Source: Oscillatoriales cyanobacterium
GTDB lineage: Bacteria > Cyanobacteriota > Cyanobacteriia > Cyanobacteriales > Laspinemataceae
NCBI GenBank assembly: GCA_011390955.1
Contig: JAABRM010000022.1
Location: 39,290-103,289 of the forward strand
Direction of reading: 5' to 3'
Length of the DNA: 64,000 bases
Part shown: one piece after another, positions 1-8,153 of the stretch
Numbering within the stretch: position 1 is the first letter of the stretch
Layout: the number at the start of each line of letters is the position of its first letter
Notes under the pieces: generated by a model
The model's input: only the letters and a program-made list of their open reading frames with translations
Databases searched by the model: none
Told to the model about the DNA's origin: nothing
Made by a program: the position numbers and the translations under genes

Positions 1-1
1 A

Positions 2-634
2 TGGAGGAGCAAATATTTGTTCCTTTAAAGTAAACCAATTAGAAATCAGGTTAACCGCATCAGCTTCGGTAAATTGGGCGGATGAGGTAGAATTAGAATA
101 ATTCTCAGAATTAGAATCCCCCGGACTCACTGAATTATTTCCTGCTGTTTGAGTCACTTGAGGCTTGGTAAACAAAATAATTAAAATCATAATCGAACCG
201 CCAATCAAAGTACCAAGACTGACCGCATCTCGCCAATCCTTATCCGCCACGGTTTCAGCACCCGATCGCACTTCTATCGCGGTTCTGGCTGGAGGCGTAA
301 ATGTTTCCAACTTAGTAGCAGCAGACACCTGCGTTCTGAGTTCATCTACATTTTCCAGTAACTCAATAATTGCCGTTTCTTGCAATTCCTCTGCATATTT
401 TAAAGCCGTCCAACCATCGCGATCGGTAACTCTCGGATCTGCCCCTTTTTCCAGTAACAAATGAACTAAACTAACCTCACCTTTATAGGTGGCAATTATC
501 AGCCCTGTATGTCCATTGTTATCTTTAGCATTCACATCAGCCCCACGGAATAATAACTCCGCCACTGTGGGGCGATCGCCTTTAATAATAGCATCAATTA
601 AACTTTGATTCTGGTTCAGAGTATTGATATTCAT
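2..634 (-). CDS. Ankyrin-repeat membrane protein with probable IMS (ARC6-like) domain start, cut by window edge
   Basis: Reverse-strand reading frame open from the ATG at 634 to the window edge (211 codons seen, C-terminus missing). Residues about 11-95 form two to three ankyrin repeats (for example GADVNAKDNNGHTGLIIA). A membrane segment follows at about 140-156 (LGTLIGGSIMILIILF). After a Ser/Asn-rich linker the visible end, EADAVNLISNWFTLKEQIF, resembles the start of the IMS/DUF4101 domain found at the C-terminus of ARC6-type and other cyanobacterial membrane proteins; that identification is inference from a short stretch. It is the last visible gene of the same-strand group containing the FtsK-like ATPase and WXG100-like proteins, separated from them by a 21-bp tandem repeat. 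Ankyrin repeats suggest a protein-binding role. The specific function is unknown. Confidence 0.75.
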   Translation of the reverse strand, partial: MNINTLNQNQSLIDAIIKGDRPTVAELLFRGADVNAKDNNGHTGLIIATYKGEVSLVHLLLEKGADPRVTDRDGWTALKYAEELQETAIIELLENVDELRTQVSAATKLETFTPPARTAIEVRSGAETVADKDWRDAVSLGTLIGGSIMILIILFTKPQVTQTAGNNSVSPGDSNSENYSNSTSSAQFTEADAVNLISNWFTLKEQIFAPP

Positions 635-689
635 GGTTATGACTCCGGTGATGATTGGTGATGCAAAATTTGTGGATTCCCGCCTTCGC

Positions 690-815
690 GGGAATGACAT
701 CAGAAATTCTGGGAATGACATCAGAAATTCTGGGAATGACATCAGAAATTCTGGGAATGACATCAGAAATTCTGGGAATGACATCAGAAATTCTGGGAAT
801 GACATCAGAAATTCT
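690..815. repeat. 21-bp tandem repeat, six copies
   Basis: Six near-identical copies of a 21-bp unit beginning GGGAATGACATC and ending AGAAATTCT lie head to tail between the ankyrin gene and the 192-aa WXG-like gene. The first copy grows out of a dispersed palindromic element (GGATTCCCGCCTTCGCGGG at about 674-692) that recurs at 11696, 21553 and 47577. The unit length is a multiple of three, so long frames read through it, but nothing suggests it is translated. Confidence 0.9.
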
Positions 816-834
816 GATTCACTTATTCGCTGTT

Positions 835-1413
835 TTACGCCGAAGGGGGATGTTTCTTTGGTGGCGAACCACTTGCTTGATTTTTATTATCAGCCTTAGC
901 GCTTTTCTCAATTTCTCTTTGCCTGCGTTGTGCGTCTGTCTCTTGTTGCTGCGAATAAGCCTCGCTTAACTGGTCTTCCGCATTCATATTCCTCATAATT
1001 CCCGGCATCATATCATAACGCTCGCTTAAAGTTGGAGGACGCTGAACGGGTGGGGCGATCGCCATTCCCGCAAGAGACGAAAACGCTTGCACTACGGTAA
1101 CAGTTTTTTCCAGTTTTCCCATTAAATCTAAACCCCCCAACTTTGACTTGCGCGACTCAGCAATTCTAATTTGCTCTTGCAGAAACTCAATATAATTGTC
1201 GCAATCTTGTTCCGCATCCTGATAATTAGCCGCCATCTTTTCAAACAACGGCTCAAACTTATCAAACTGTTCATCGCGCCAAGCTATTTTTAAATTAGCC
1301 CATTGAGAAAGTACCCGCGACCACTCTTGCTGAAATGTCTCGCGAAATTGTTGCAAATCACTCAAGAGAACTGCGGCATCTTCTAAAGAGAAAGAAGTTT
1401 GTTGTTTAGCCAT
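835..1413 (-). CDS. WXG100-like protein with C-terminal extension
   Basis: 192 aa. The first ~97 residues are helical and nearly identical to the product of 1517-1813. The centre carries AWRDEQFDKF, a W-x-D variant of the WXG turn between two helices that marks WXG100/ESAT-6-like proteins. The second helix (FEKMAANYQDAEQDCDNYIEFLQEQIRIAE) is a likely coiled-coil hairpin arm. The C-terminal ~95 residues are a new hydrophobic then Pro/Gln/Lys-rich tail not present in the paralogue. The family is exported by FtsK/EccC-type ATPases, and one is encoded 0.9 kb upstream on the same strand (2283-5381). Substrate status is inference. There is no signal peptide, as expected for WXG100 proteins. Confidence 0.72.
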   Translation of the reverse strand: MAKQQTSFSLEDAAVLLSDLQQFRETFQQEWSRVLSQWANLKIAWRDEQFDKFEPLFEKMAANYQDAEQDCDNYIEFLQEQIRIAESRKSKLGGLDLMGKLEKTVTVVQAFSSLAGMAIAPPVQRPPTLSERYDMMPGIMRNMNAEDQLSEAYSQQQETDAQRRQREIEKSAKADNKNQASGSPPKKHPPSA

Positions 1414-1451
1414 TTTTATTTAGCCCGGTTCATGGTTTATATAGTTCCTAA

Positions 1452-1481
1452 TGTAGGGGTGATTCGCGAATCACCCCTACA
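1452..1481. repeat. 30-bp perfect palindrome
   Basis: Perfect inverted repeat with arms TGTAGGGGTGATTCG and CGAATCACCCCTACA. It lies 39 bp upstream of the 192-aa WXG-like gene. The same palindrome sits at the equivalent place upstream of the paralogue (1852-1881), and an imperfect copy lies upstream of cas3 (about 55084-55110). This is a dispersed hairpin element of the kind common in cyanobacterial intergenic DNA. Confidence 0.88.
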
Positions 1482-1516
1482 GTGGTGTGGTTCACCAAAG
1501 AGAACAGCGCTGTAGG

Positions 1517-1813
1517 CTATAAATCCGACAAAGCCCCCAATTTTGACTTGCGCTCATCAGCAATTCTAATTTGTTCTTGCAGAAACTGAATATAGCGATC
1601 GCAATCTTGTTCCGCATCATTATAATTAGCGGCCATCTTTTCAAACAGCGGATCAAACCGATCGAATTGCTCATCGCGCCAAGCTATTTTTAAATTAGCC
1701 CATTGAGAAAGTACCCGCGACCACTCTTGCTGAAGAACTTCTCGAAATTGTTGCAAATCCTTAAGCAGCATTTCCGCATCTTCTGAAGAAAACGAAGTTT
1801 GTTGTTTAACCAT
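1517..1813 (-). CDS. WXG100-like small protein
   Basis: 98 aa, the usual WXG100 length. It matches residues 1-97 of the neighbouring 192-aa protein almost throughout (KQQTSFSSEDAEMLLKDLQQF against KQQTSFSLEDAAVLLSDLQQF) and shares the turn AWRDEQFD. It stops after KSKLGALSDL where the paralogue continues into a long tail. The 5' leaders of both genes, including a 30-bp palindrome, are also near-identical. The pair therefore looks like a recent tandem duplication in which one copy lost, or the other gained, the tail. Probable substrate or partner of the FtsK-like ATPase by context. Confidence 0.7.
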   Translation of the reverse strand: MVKQQTSFSSEDAEMLLKDLQQFREVLQQEWSRVLSQWANLKIAWRDEQFDRFDPLFEKMAANYNDAEQDCDRYIQFLQEQIRIADERKSKLGALSDL

Positions 1814-1851
1814 TTTTCTTTAGCCCAGCTTATTGTTTATATAGTTCTTGA

Positions 1852-1881
1852 TGTAGGGGTGATTCGCGAATCACCCCTACA
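1852..1881. repeat. 30-bp perfect palindrome, second copy
   Basis: Same sequence and relative position as 1452-1481: 39 bp upstream of the start of the 98-aa WXG-like gene. It marks the left part of the duplicated leader. Confidence 0.88.
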
Positions 1882-1905
1882 TACAGGTGCGAAAACATCG
1901 CCAGA

Positions 1906-2190
1906 TTATCGCCGATAATTGCTCTCGAATTCTCTAACGATTTCATCAAAGCGTTCCAACCACTTCAAGGCATCATCCCCCGCTTCTAATGTCACATCAA
2001 CGGACTGCCGAGTGCGATCGAAATCCTTAGTAAACTGGTCTTTAGTTTCTCCTTGCCAAGAATCATCACAGGTATCCCAGCTACTTATCACCGTCTTCAA
2101 TTTATCCTCAGTAACTTGCTGAAAAGTCGCTAACGTTTGAATAAACCGGGCTAATTCCTCTTCATCTACATCAATATCTCGTTTGCCCAT
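1906..2190 (-). CDS. WXG100 family protein
   Basis: 94 aa, acidic, without signal peptide. The canonical W-x-G appears in the middle (DDSWQGETKDQF), flanked by two amphipathic helices: VDEEELARFIQTLATFQQVTEDKL before and a helix ending in DALKWLERFDEIVREFESNYRR after. This is the textbook ESAT-6/WXG100 hairpin. In mycobacteria and Firmicutes such proteins are exported as dimers by type VII secretion, driven by an EccC/EssC FtsK-family ATPase. Here an FtsK-family ATPase gene ends 92 bp upstream on the same strand. The dimer partner may be itself or one of the two WXD paralogues downstream. Confidence 0.82.
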   Translation of the reverse strand: MGKRDIDVDEEELARFIQTLATFQQVTEDKLKTVISSWDTCDDSWQGETKDQFTKDFDRTRQSVDVTLEAGDDALKWLERFDEIVREFESNYRR

Positions 2191-2227
2191 AACCTTACCT
2201 CCTATTTATTTGCCGATACCTTTATCT

Positions 2228-2275
2228 GTTTCCTTAAGCCCCCCTTTCAAAGGGGGGTTGGGGGGATAAAACCCC
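2228..2275. repeat. C/G-run hairpin repeat
   Basis: Contains CCCCCCTTTCAAAGGGGGG followed by TTGGGGGG, a dispersed cyanobacterial hairpin element. It lies between the FtsK-like gene and the WXG100 gene and could attenuate or stabilise the shared transcript. A member of the same family sits inside cas10d (about 58862-58904). Confidence 0.7.
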
Positions 2276-2282
2276 GTTGAGA

Positions 2283-5200
2283 TTAAAACGAACGGTGCTG
2301 AAACTGCTTGCTATACTCAGCCATTTCTGCAATCGATGGCACCGAATAAGCCTTAAACTTTTCTAAATTATTGCCCGTAGATTTATCGCAGAAATAAGCC
2401 ATCATTCGCGGTAAACTTTGGGCGTCAGTTTCTCCCAACAACAACCGCGAATCATCCCCCGGCATATTCAGCCCTACCCGCAAGTCGAAATTAGTTAAAG
2501 CCGAACGGTTATCTGCGGTTAACTGAGTAAAAGTTTTCAAACTATCCAACCAAAGAATAGAATGAATCCCCAATTCTGGCCCTCTTGCAGCTAAAGCAAG
2601 CAACTTTTCCGCATCTTCCGAAGGTTCTTCATTGCGTCGTCCCACGATCGGGCGCAAATTTTGGGCGCGACTCAAAGAACCGATCGCATATACTAAAAAT
2701 AAGGAAGGTCCTAAATTCAGTTCGTCGGGATTTTCATCGCGCTGTTTTTGGCGCCGTTCCAATTCCTCATAGACATTTTGCAACACAGTTTCTCCTCGGA
2801 GAATTTTATCCCCAGGTTTGGGAAAACGTTTGCCGATCGCGGTGGGAAAATACTGGGCAAACAAGCGGCGGAAATTAAGCGACATTGCCGCCCAAGAATT
2901 ATCTTCGCTGTCTTGACAAAGGTCAATAATTTGAAACTCTGCTTGTTGCGGTTCATAAGTATGCACCAGACTCAAAAGAATGCCGCTAATTATTCCGAAA
3001 ATAATTTCTTCTGACGTCCCCACTAAAAGCATATTACTGCGCGATCGCCGCCGGAAAATCGCCTTAGTATGGTCGCCAATTCGCATTGCTTCTCCCAACC
3101 ATGCCACCCCCGGAGTTTCTTCCCCCAACCAGTCAGGTTCTTGAATCACTTGTTTATTCAAATCTCGCGAAGATAACCACCCAGACATTTGGGATAATTG
3201 GCGCAATTGGCGATTGTGACTTAACTTAGTCGGACGACTGCCATTAAATAAAACTAACGGTTCAGAACGTTGATAACCAATATCTCTGGCAGTATTTTGA
3301 ACTTCTAACAAAGCCTTAATTCGCTCCGATAAGGACATATCTGCCACTTGACCGATTTCATTATGACCTTTGCGGCCAAAATCTTTATTGTAAATAACCT
3401 TCCCCGGCTTTTCTAACAAATCCACCGCATCAATATTCCCTTCTGCCAACACGGAAGCCGCAGTATTTTTATCCATCTGTTGTGCCATTCTCAACTCAAT
3501 AAAAGAATAAATGCCTCGACTCATATTCGGCACATTAGGAGACTGAGAAGCAATCAGCAAATGGACGCCAAACGCTCGTCCTCGGCGAGTAATATCTTCA
3601 AAAATTAAATTCAGTTCGGCGGTAATCTTGTCCCGGTCTTGGAACATATATTGAAACTCATCAATTACTACCAAAATCCGAGGCATTTTTACGTCAGGGC
3701 GTTTTTGCCGATAGTCAGTTAAACTGCTCACTCCGACGGACTTAAACTGGCTACCCCGCTGTTCGATTTCCGCTTGCACGTTTTGCAGCACACTTAACCC
3801 AAATTCGCGATCGCTTTCAATAGAGACAACCCGAGCATGAGGTAAGGCTTTTTCCTCATTTAACTCCTCAGTGTAACTCAGGATTTCTGACCGCTCTGGA
3901 TCCACATAAATTTGAAACTCAACTCCCTCCTTAAAATCCAACAAATACATCTGTAATTCATCCGGGGAATAGCGCAGGGCTAAACTGAGAATAATGGCAT
4001 GAAGGGTGTAACTTTTTCCTGCCCCTGGTTTCCCCGCTAACAATGATTGACTCACCACCAGTGCATCTTCATTTGTCCCTAGCCAAAACTCTAAATTTTC
4101 CCTGGCGCCCATCACACCAATGGGGGCTCTAACTTCACGACCACTATTGTAATCTACCGACCAGGCAATCTTATCTGGGTTAATAGAACTGGGATAAAAC
4201 TCGGTAAAAGAAACCGTCTCCGTTTTCACCTCTTTAAAAGCCTTAGCGATCGCCCCAGTAAGCTGATTAAATTGCTGATTCAGCGGTGGTTCATCTAAAT
4301 CTACTTGACATAAGCAACCATTCGGTAACTGCATCTGAAATAACTGACGTCCTGCTGACTTCATCCCGGACGGTCGTAACACAGTGCAGTAACTTTCAAA
4401 CAGATTATAGTTCATATCCCGTTTCGGCTTTTGAGACTCATCAGACTCATCCACATGAACGATCGCATAAACTCCGGCTTTTGAGCCATTCACCAGCAAA
4501 CTTTTCAAATCCTCCCAAGAAGCACTCTCAAAATTAGTGGGAAAATCCGCCAAAAATAAATACCGATAGGGTTCTTCCACCGAAGACTTCGCCGCATTAA
4601 ACGCTTCAATGGTATCGTAATTTCTGCCCAAATAATTTTGGATCACCTGCTCGATATGCACCGTCAAAGCTCGCAACTGCTCGCGAATATCATCGCTGCG
4701 GGTATAGGTTTTAAGTCCCGAAATAAAATCAGGCAATTCCTTAAATGGAAAATTATTTCCCATACTCACGGGGTCGATAAAAATCCCCTTTAGTTTGCGT
4801 ACCGGGAACGTGCAAATAATTCTCAAAGCGATCGACTGAATTGCCGCCACTGCTGCCTGTCTTGACTCAGCATTGTTGCTAAAAATCACCAAATGTCCTG
4901 GCATTTTATCCGCTGTATTTGAAGACATTGCCCGAATTGGCACCAAAGCAGGAATCCCCGGTTCAGTTATGATTGGTTCTGGTAATTTTTCTCTATGATT
5001 AACGCTGCTTACAGTTCCCACTCTTAAAATTCCGGGGGCTAAACCACCCAGACGCGGCTGATAACCATTACTACCATTACTACCACTATATAATTGATGC
5101 CAAATCTCATCACTCCAAGGCAGAGATAGCAGAGATTCGGGGCAAATTTTCTCGGCAATTTCCACAGATTCTTTGATTTTGCTTTCCAGACTTTGAATCT

Positions 5201-5381
5201 CTAAATTAAGTCTATTTTCCTCATTGCGCTTATTTTGAGTGAATTCCTGCTGCTCATTCTGGCTATCGCGATTAAATCGCCAACTTTGTTCAGCCACTTC
5301 TTGTTCTAACTTGGCAATTTTTTGGCCAAGCTCTATTCTTTTTTTTTCTAAGTTCTGCAAATTAATTAATACTTTAAGCAT
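2283..5381 (-). CDS. FtsK/SpoIIIE (EccC-like) ATPase with N-terminal coiled coil
   Basis: 1032 aa. Residues 5-75 are a strongly charged coiled coil (LINLQNLEKKRIELGQKIAK). Three ATPase-like modules follow. The first (about 150-330) has a degenerate P-loop (SNNAESRQAA) and a weak Walker B (YLFLADF). The second (about 420-680) is intact, with Walker A G-x4-GKS at 450-457 (GKPGAGKS), Walker B ILVVIDEF at 569-576, and the FtsK-type IASQSP segment near 610. The third (about 765-1000) again has a decayed P-loop (LLVGTSEEIIFG). Several ATPase modules with only some active are known in type VII secretion EccC/EssC motors; there the first is usually the active one, whereas here it is the middle one. 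No N-terminal membrane segments are visible, so anchoring may come from the neighbouring 200-aa membrane protein. The adjacent WXG100-like genes support an ESX/T7SS-like motor. DNA translocation is the alternative. Confidence 0.85.
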   Translation of the reverse strand: MLKVLINLQNLEKKRIELGQKIAKLEQEVAEQSWRFNRDSQNEQQEFTQNKRNEENRLNLEIQSLESKIKESVEIAEKICPESLLSLPWSDEIWHQLYSGSNGSNGYQPRLGGLAPGILRVGTVSSVNHREKLPEPIITEPGIPALVPIRAMSSNTADKMPGHLVIFSNNAESRQAAVAAIQSIALRIICTFPVRKLKGIFIDPVSMGNNFPFKELPDFISGLKTYTRSDDIREQLRALTVHIEQVIQNYLGRNYDTIEAFNAAKSSVEEPYRYLFLADFPTNFESASWEDLKSLLVNGSKAGVYAIVHVDESDESQKPKRDMNYNLFESYCTVLRPSGMKSAGRQLFQMQLPNGCLCQVDLDEPPLNQQFNQLTGAIAKAFKEVKTETVSFTEFYPSSINPDKIAWSVDYNSGREVRAPIGVMGARENLEFWLGTNEDALVVSQSLLAGKPGAGKSYTLHAIILSLALRYSPDELQMYLLDFKEGVEFQIYVDPERSEILSYTEELNEEKALPHARVVSIESDREFGLSVLQNVQAEIEQRGSQFKSVGVSSLTDYRQKRPDVKMPRILVVIDEFQYMFQDRDKITAELNLIFEDITRRGRAFGVHLLIASQSPNVPNMSRGIYSFIELRMAQQMDKNTAASVLAEGNIDAVDLLEKPGKVIYNKDFGRKGHNEIGQVADMSLSERIKALLEVQNTARDIGYQRSEPLVLFNGSRPTKLSHNRQLRQLSQMSGWLSSRDLNKQVIQEPDWLGEETPGVAWLGEAMRIGDHTKAIFRRRSRSNMLLVGTSEEIIFGIISGILLSLVHTYEPQQAEFQIIDLCQDSEDNSWAAMSLNFRRLFAQYFPTAIGKRFPKPGDKILRGETVLQNVYEELERRQKQRDENPDELNLGPSLFLVYAIGSLSRAQNLRPIVGRRNEEPSEDAEKLLALAARGPELGIHSILWLDSLKTFTQLTADNRSALTNFDLRVGLNMPGDDSRLLLGETDAQSLPRMMAYFCDKSTGNNLEKFKAYSVPSIAEMAEYSKQFQHRSF

Positions 5382-5452
5382 GGTTAACTTCCCCTACTTA
5401 TTTTTTTGATATTTGATAATTTTCGATTTTCTATAATCATTACCAATTATCG

Positions 5453-6055
5453 CTATTCTGACTCTGGATCTACAGCACTAATAACTCCAAAAACTACAAC
5501 CACCGCCACTAATGTAGCTATTGGATTATGGCTAATTATCGCTGTAATTACTCCCGCAATAACCGTCAGCAATACCTGAATTAACTTAGCATTTTTCAGA
5601 TACTTCCTCAGAGCCTCTATTTTATTCTCCGTAATCGTTAACTCGGCTTTCATTACCCTTAAATTATCGGCGTTTTTTTCAATTCCTCCGCGAGCAAATT
5701 CGGGCATTTGCCGATTGACTACTTGGGTTAAAGATTTTTGAGCCTGATGTTTTTTTTGCGAATCAGTCACCAGTTTCTCTAGAGTAAAGTAATAGCGCTC
5801 TAGTGCCAATTTATCTGTTTCTATTGTCAATGATTTATCAATTTTTATGTTCAACCCATATTTCGCTAAATTTTGCTGAATTATTTCGGCATCTTTTCGG
5901 TCAATATTGTTGAGGATGAGAGAATTAGCTGGGGAATTTAAAAGATTTCTAGCCTCTCTTAGGTTCAGTCCCAAAATGCGGGCTAGAGTCTTAGCGACTA
6001 AGATTTCCTTGTCTTCAGAGAATTCCGTCAAGGTTACATAACATTCATCAGCCAT
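5453..6055 (-). CDS. Membrane protein with L7/L12 C-terminal-like domain
   Basis: 200 aa, immediately upstream of the FtsK-like gene (71 bp) on the same strand. Residues 1-72 follow the ribosomal protein L7/L12 C-terminal domain pattern: YVTL strand, a GLNLREARNLL helix, then DAEIIQQNLAKYGLNIKID. Residues about 80-155 are helical and charged. The C-terminus carries two closely spaced hydrophobic segments (LIQVLLTVIAGVITAIIS and ATLVAVVVVFGVISAV). L7/L12-like domains recruit GTPases on the ribosome; stand-alone copies on membrane proteins are of unknown role. By position it is a candidate membrane anchor or adaptor of the secretion-like ATPase, which itself shows no membrane segment. This is inference. 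Confidence 0.65.
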   Translation of the reverse strand: MADECYVTLTEFSEDKEILVAKTLARILGLNLREARNLLNSPANSLILNNIDRKDAEIIQQNLAKYGLNIKIDKSLTIETDKLALERYYFTLEKLVTDSQKKHQAQKSLTQVVNRQMPEFARGGIEKNADNLRVMKAELTITENKIEALRKYLKNAKLIQVLLTVIAGVITAIISHNPIATLVAVVVVFGVISAVDPESE

Positions 6056-6228
6056 TGTGCCTACCTAGTTGACTTTTCCTAGAGTTCTTGTTATGCTTAC
6101 GTTTAAAAGTTTTAAGCTACTTTTGCGAATTAATTATCAAAGAATAATTTTATTGTTATTTTAAAATAAATCGATCGTCTTGCCAACTGTCAGCGAAAAA
6201 ATGTAATAAATTGTTACAATTAAAACTC

Positions 6229-6343
6229 AGAAACCGGGTTTCTTTTGGTTTAAGAAATAGCAGGATTCCCCCCCGCGAAAGCGGATCCCTACCGGGATCC
6301 GCTTTGCGCGATCGCCTCCCAGGAATTATAAACCCGGTTTCTT
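6229..6343. repeat. Cluster of dispersed hairpins between the L7/L12-like gene and the kinase gene
   Basis: The 310-bp gap 6056-6365 holds two half-palindromes (AGAAACCGGGTTTCT at 6229 and its counterpart near 6330). Between them is a strong hairpin at 6275-6309 with arms GCGAAAGCGGATCCC and GGGATCCGCTTTGCGC. The left part of the gap (6056-6228) is AT-rich and probably carries the promoter of the 6055 gene, but no clear -35/-10 pair stands out. Confidence 0.75.
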
Positions 6344-6365
6344 GTTTCCCAAAATAAACTTTTCA

Positions 6366-7553
6366 TTAAAGCATACTCAAAAGGGCGATCGCGCCGAGCC
6401 AAATTGCCATAGATACGGGAATCCCAAACAGAATACCGGCGATCGTCCAGCCCCGTTGGTGTGCTTTAAATTGTTCAATACTGCGCCATTTGCGACTTTT
6501 CCAAGCCCATTCATTGCCCTTATATCCGAGGATTGGCCCCATAAACATTCCGATATATGGAGCCCAGGATAAAAGTCCAATCCAGGTTTGATTGGTCAAT
6601 GGCCAAAATTGGGGAAACAAAAAAGCACCCCAATTCCAACCTTTAATTTCATCGGGCACTGGAACCGAGGAATCAAATAAACCTCCTTCTCCCGAATTAT
6701 TGACAAAATTACTGGCAACTTTCCCGGTATTTTCTTTATTTAAAATAATGCCAGATTCCAGCATATTTTTCGCTTCCCGCGCCGAGGTGGGGCGTTTTTC
6801 TACGGATGGTTCTGTCAGCATTTCTAGCCACTGCAAAAAGCTGGGACTAGCATTAACTAAATGACGAAATTGAATATGGGCATCATATTGGGGTAAATCT
6901 GCGGGTGAAGTGCCACTGAGTAAATTAATTAAAGTGGCAGCGAGGGCATAAAGGTCAGAAGCGGGGACAGTTCTGCCGCCATATTGTTCCATTGGGGCAT
7001 AACCGAATGTGCCCACGACGGTGAAAGTCGATCCGATCGCTGGGGATGAATCTTGCACCGAACCAAAATCAATTAAATAAAGGCAACCTTTGTTATCTAA
7101 AATTAAGTTACTGGGTTTAATATCCCGGTGTAAAACTTGGGGATTCAGTTCGTGCAGATAAATCAGGATATTTAATGCTTGTTTAGCGAGTTCCCGCACT
7201 TCTGATTCAGTAAATCGTTTCTCTTCAATTTGTAACTGTTTGAGAGATTTGCCCGGAATATATTGCTGGACTAAGCCAAACCAAAGGGTTTGGTCATCGA
7301 GATGAAAATAATCATAATATTTGGGAATGCGCGGATAATCTAGTTGTTTTAATATGTTGGCTTCTCGTTCAAATAGTTTCAAGTGTTCCCACTGGACTAG
7401 GCCACCAAATGCTAAGAATTTTATCACCACTAATTGTCGTTCAATTTCCGTGGCTTGCAAATCTTTTGCCAGCCAAGTTTGCCGGACGGGATTATCACTT
7501 AACTGCCGTTGGAGTTGATAACGGTCTTGGATGATTTGAGCGATCGCGAGCAT
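6366..7553 (-). CDS. Serine/threonine protein kinase with C-terminal membrane domain
   Basis: 395 aa. The kinase domain covers about residues 12-270. The VIKF lysine is K45, the catalytic loop HRDIKPSN is at 142-149, and IDFG is at 161-164. APMEQYGG follows in the activation segment and ASDLYALAATLINLL in the alpha-F region, so all catalytic residues of a Hanks-type kinase are present. After a linker, the C-terminus (about 305-395) has hydrophobic stretches with GWNWGAFLFPQFWPL and KGNEWAWKSRKWRSIEQFKAHQRGW. The same C-terminal module occurs on the pseudokinase at 52533-54029. It lies directly upstream of the T7SS-like cluster on the same strand, 310 bp away, and may or may not be part of it. 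Confidence 0.9.
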   Translation of the reverse strand: MLAIAQIIQDRYQLQRQLSDNPVRQTWLAKDLQATEIERQLVVIKFLAFGGLVQWEHLKLFEREANILKQLDYPRIPKYYDYFHLDDQTLWFGLVQQYIPGKSLKQLQIEEKRFTESEVRELAKQALNILIYLHELNPQVLHRDIKPSNLILDNKGCLYLIDFGSVQDSSPAIGSTFTVVGTFGYAPMEQYGGRTVPASDLYALAATLINLLSGTSPADLPQYDAHIQFRHLVNASPSFLQWLEMLTEPSVEKRPTSAREAKNMLESGIILNKENTGKVASNFVNNSGEGGLFDSSVPVPDEIKGWNWGAFLFPQFWPLTNQTWIGLLSWAPYIGMFMGPILGYKGNEWAWKSRKWRSIEQFKAHQRGWTIAGILFGIPVSMAIWLGAIALLSML

Positions 7554-7746
7554 GGCGTTTGCTTCCCTGTAAACCCATTTCTTCTAATTTAACCTTAAAA
7601 TTTTGATTAGGGTAATCATGTTACGGTTTTTAAAGAAAATTTATATTTTTTAGGCTGGAAAAAAGCCTAGATATAGATTAAGATATATGTAAATAAGGAC
7701 ACGGCATTGCCGTGTCCCTACAGGGGATATTGTGACTGAACTGGTG

Positions 7747-7998
7747 TTATTTGGCGGTGGAAGAACTAAGCCGTTTAGAAATCCAGTTAATGATGCCGGT
7801 GACAATGGCACCGGCCATGAGAATGCCGATCGCGGGAGTAAAAACCGGATCCCAAAGGCTATACCAAAGGTCAAAACCTAGGGGGACGCCAATGGAACGA
7901 CCGACGAGAGCGATCGCAAACCAAAAAAAGCTCAACAGGACGAAAAATACATCGGCCATTAAGACGATATTTAACCAATTCAAAAGCTTATCTTTCAT
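7747..7998 (-). CDS. Small conserved-type membrane protein, unknown function
   Basis: 83 aa with two hydrophobic segments (about 10-32, VLMADVFFVLLSFFWFAIALVG, and about 50-70, FTPAIGILMAGAIVTGIINWI). The start is short, polar and basic (MKDKLLNWL) and the tail is basic. Composition and hydrophobicity argue for a real gene over the antisense frame, which is polar and unstructured. No family recognised. Confidence 0.6.
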   Translation of the reverse strand: MKDKLLNWLNIVLMADVFFVLLSFFWFAIALVGRSIGVPLGFDLWYSLWDPVFTPAIGILMAGAIVTGIINWISKRLSSSTAK

Positions 7999-8153
7999 AG
8001 CTAGGTAAAATTTGTGATTTCCATGACTGATTGATTTAAAGAATGCCGCTAGGCAGATTTCTGGCTGATTTTCCTGAATGGTTGAAGTCTAGAAAATTGA
8101 GCATTTCTAAAATTCAACCATTCACAAAATCAACCATCATTCAGCATTTTCGG

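Noticed and set aside
165..464. 99-aa plus-strand frame at the window start
   Set aside because: Antisense to the ankyrin-repeat gene, which has recognisable repeats and a membrane segment.
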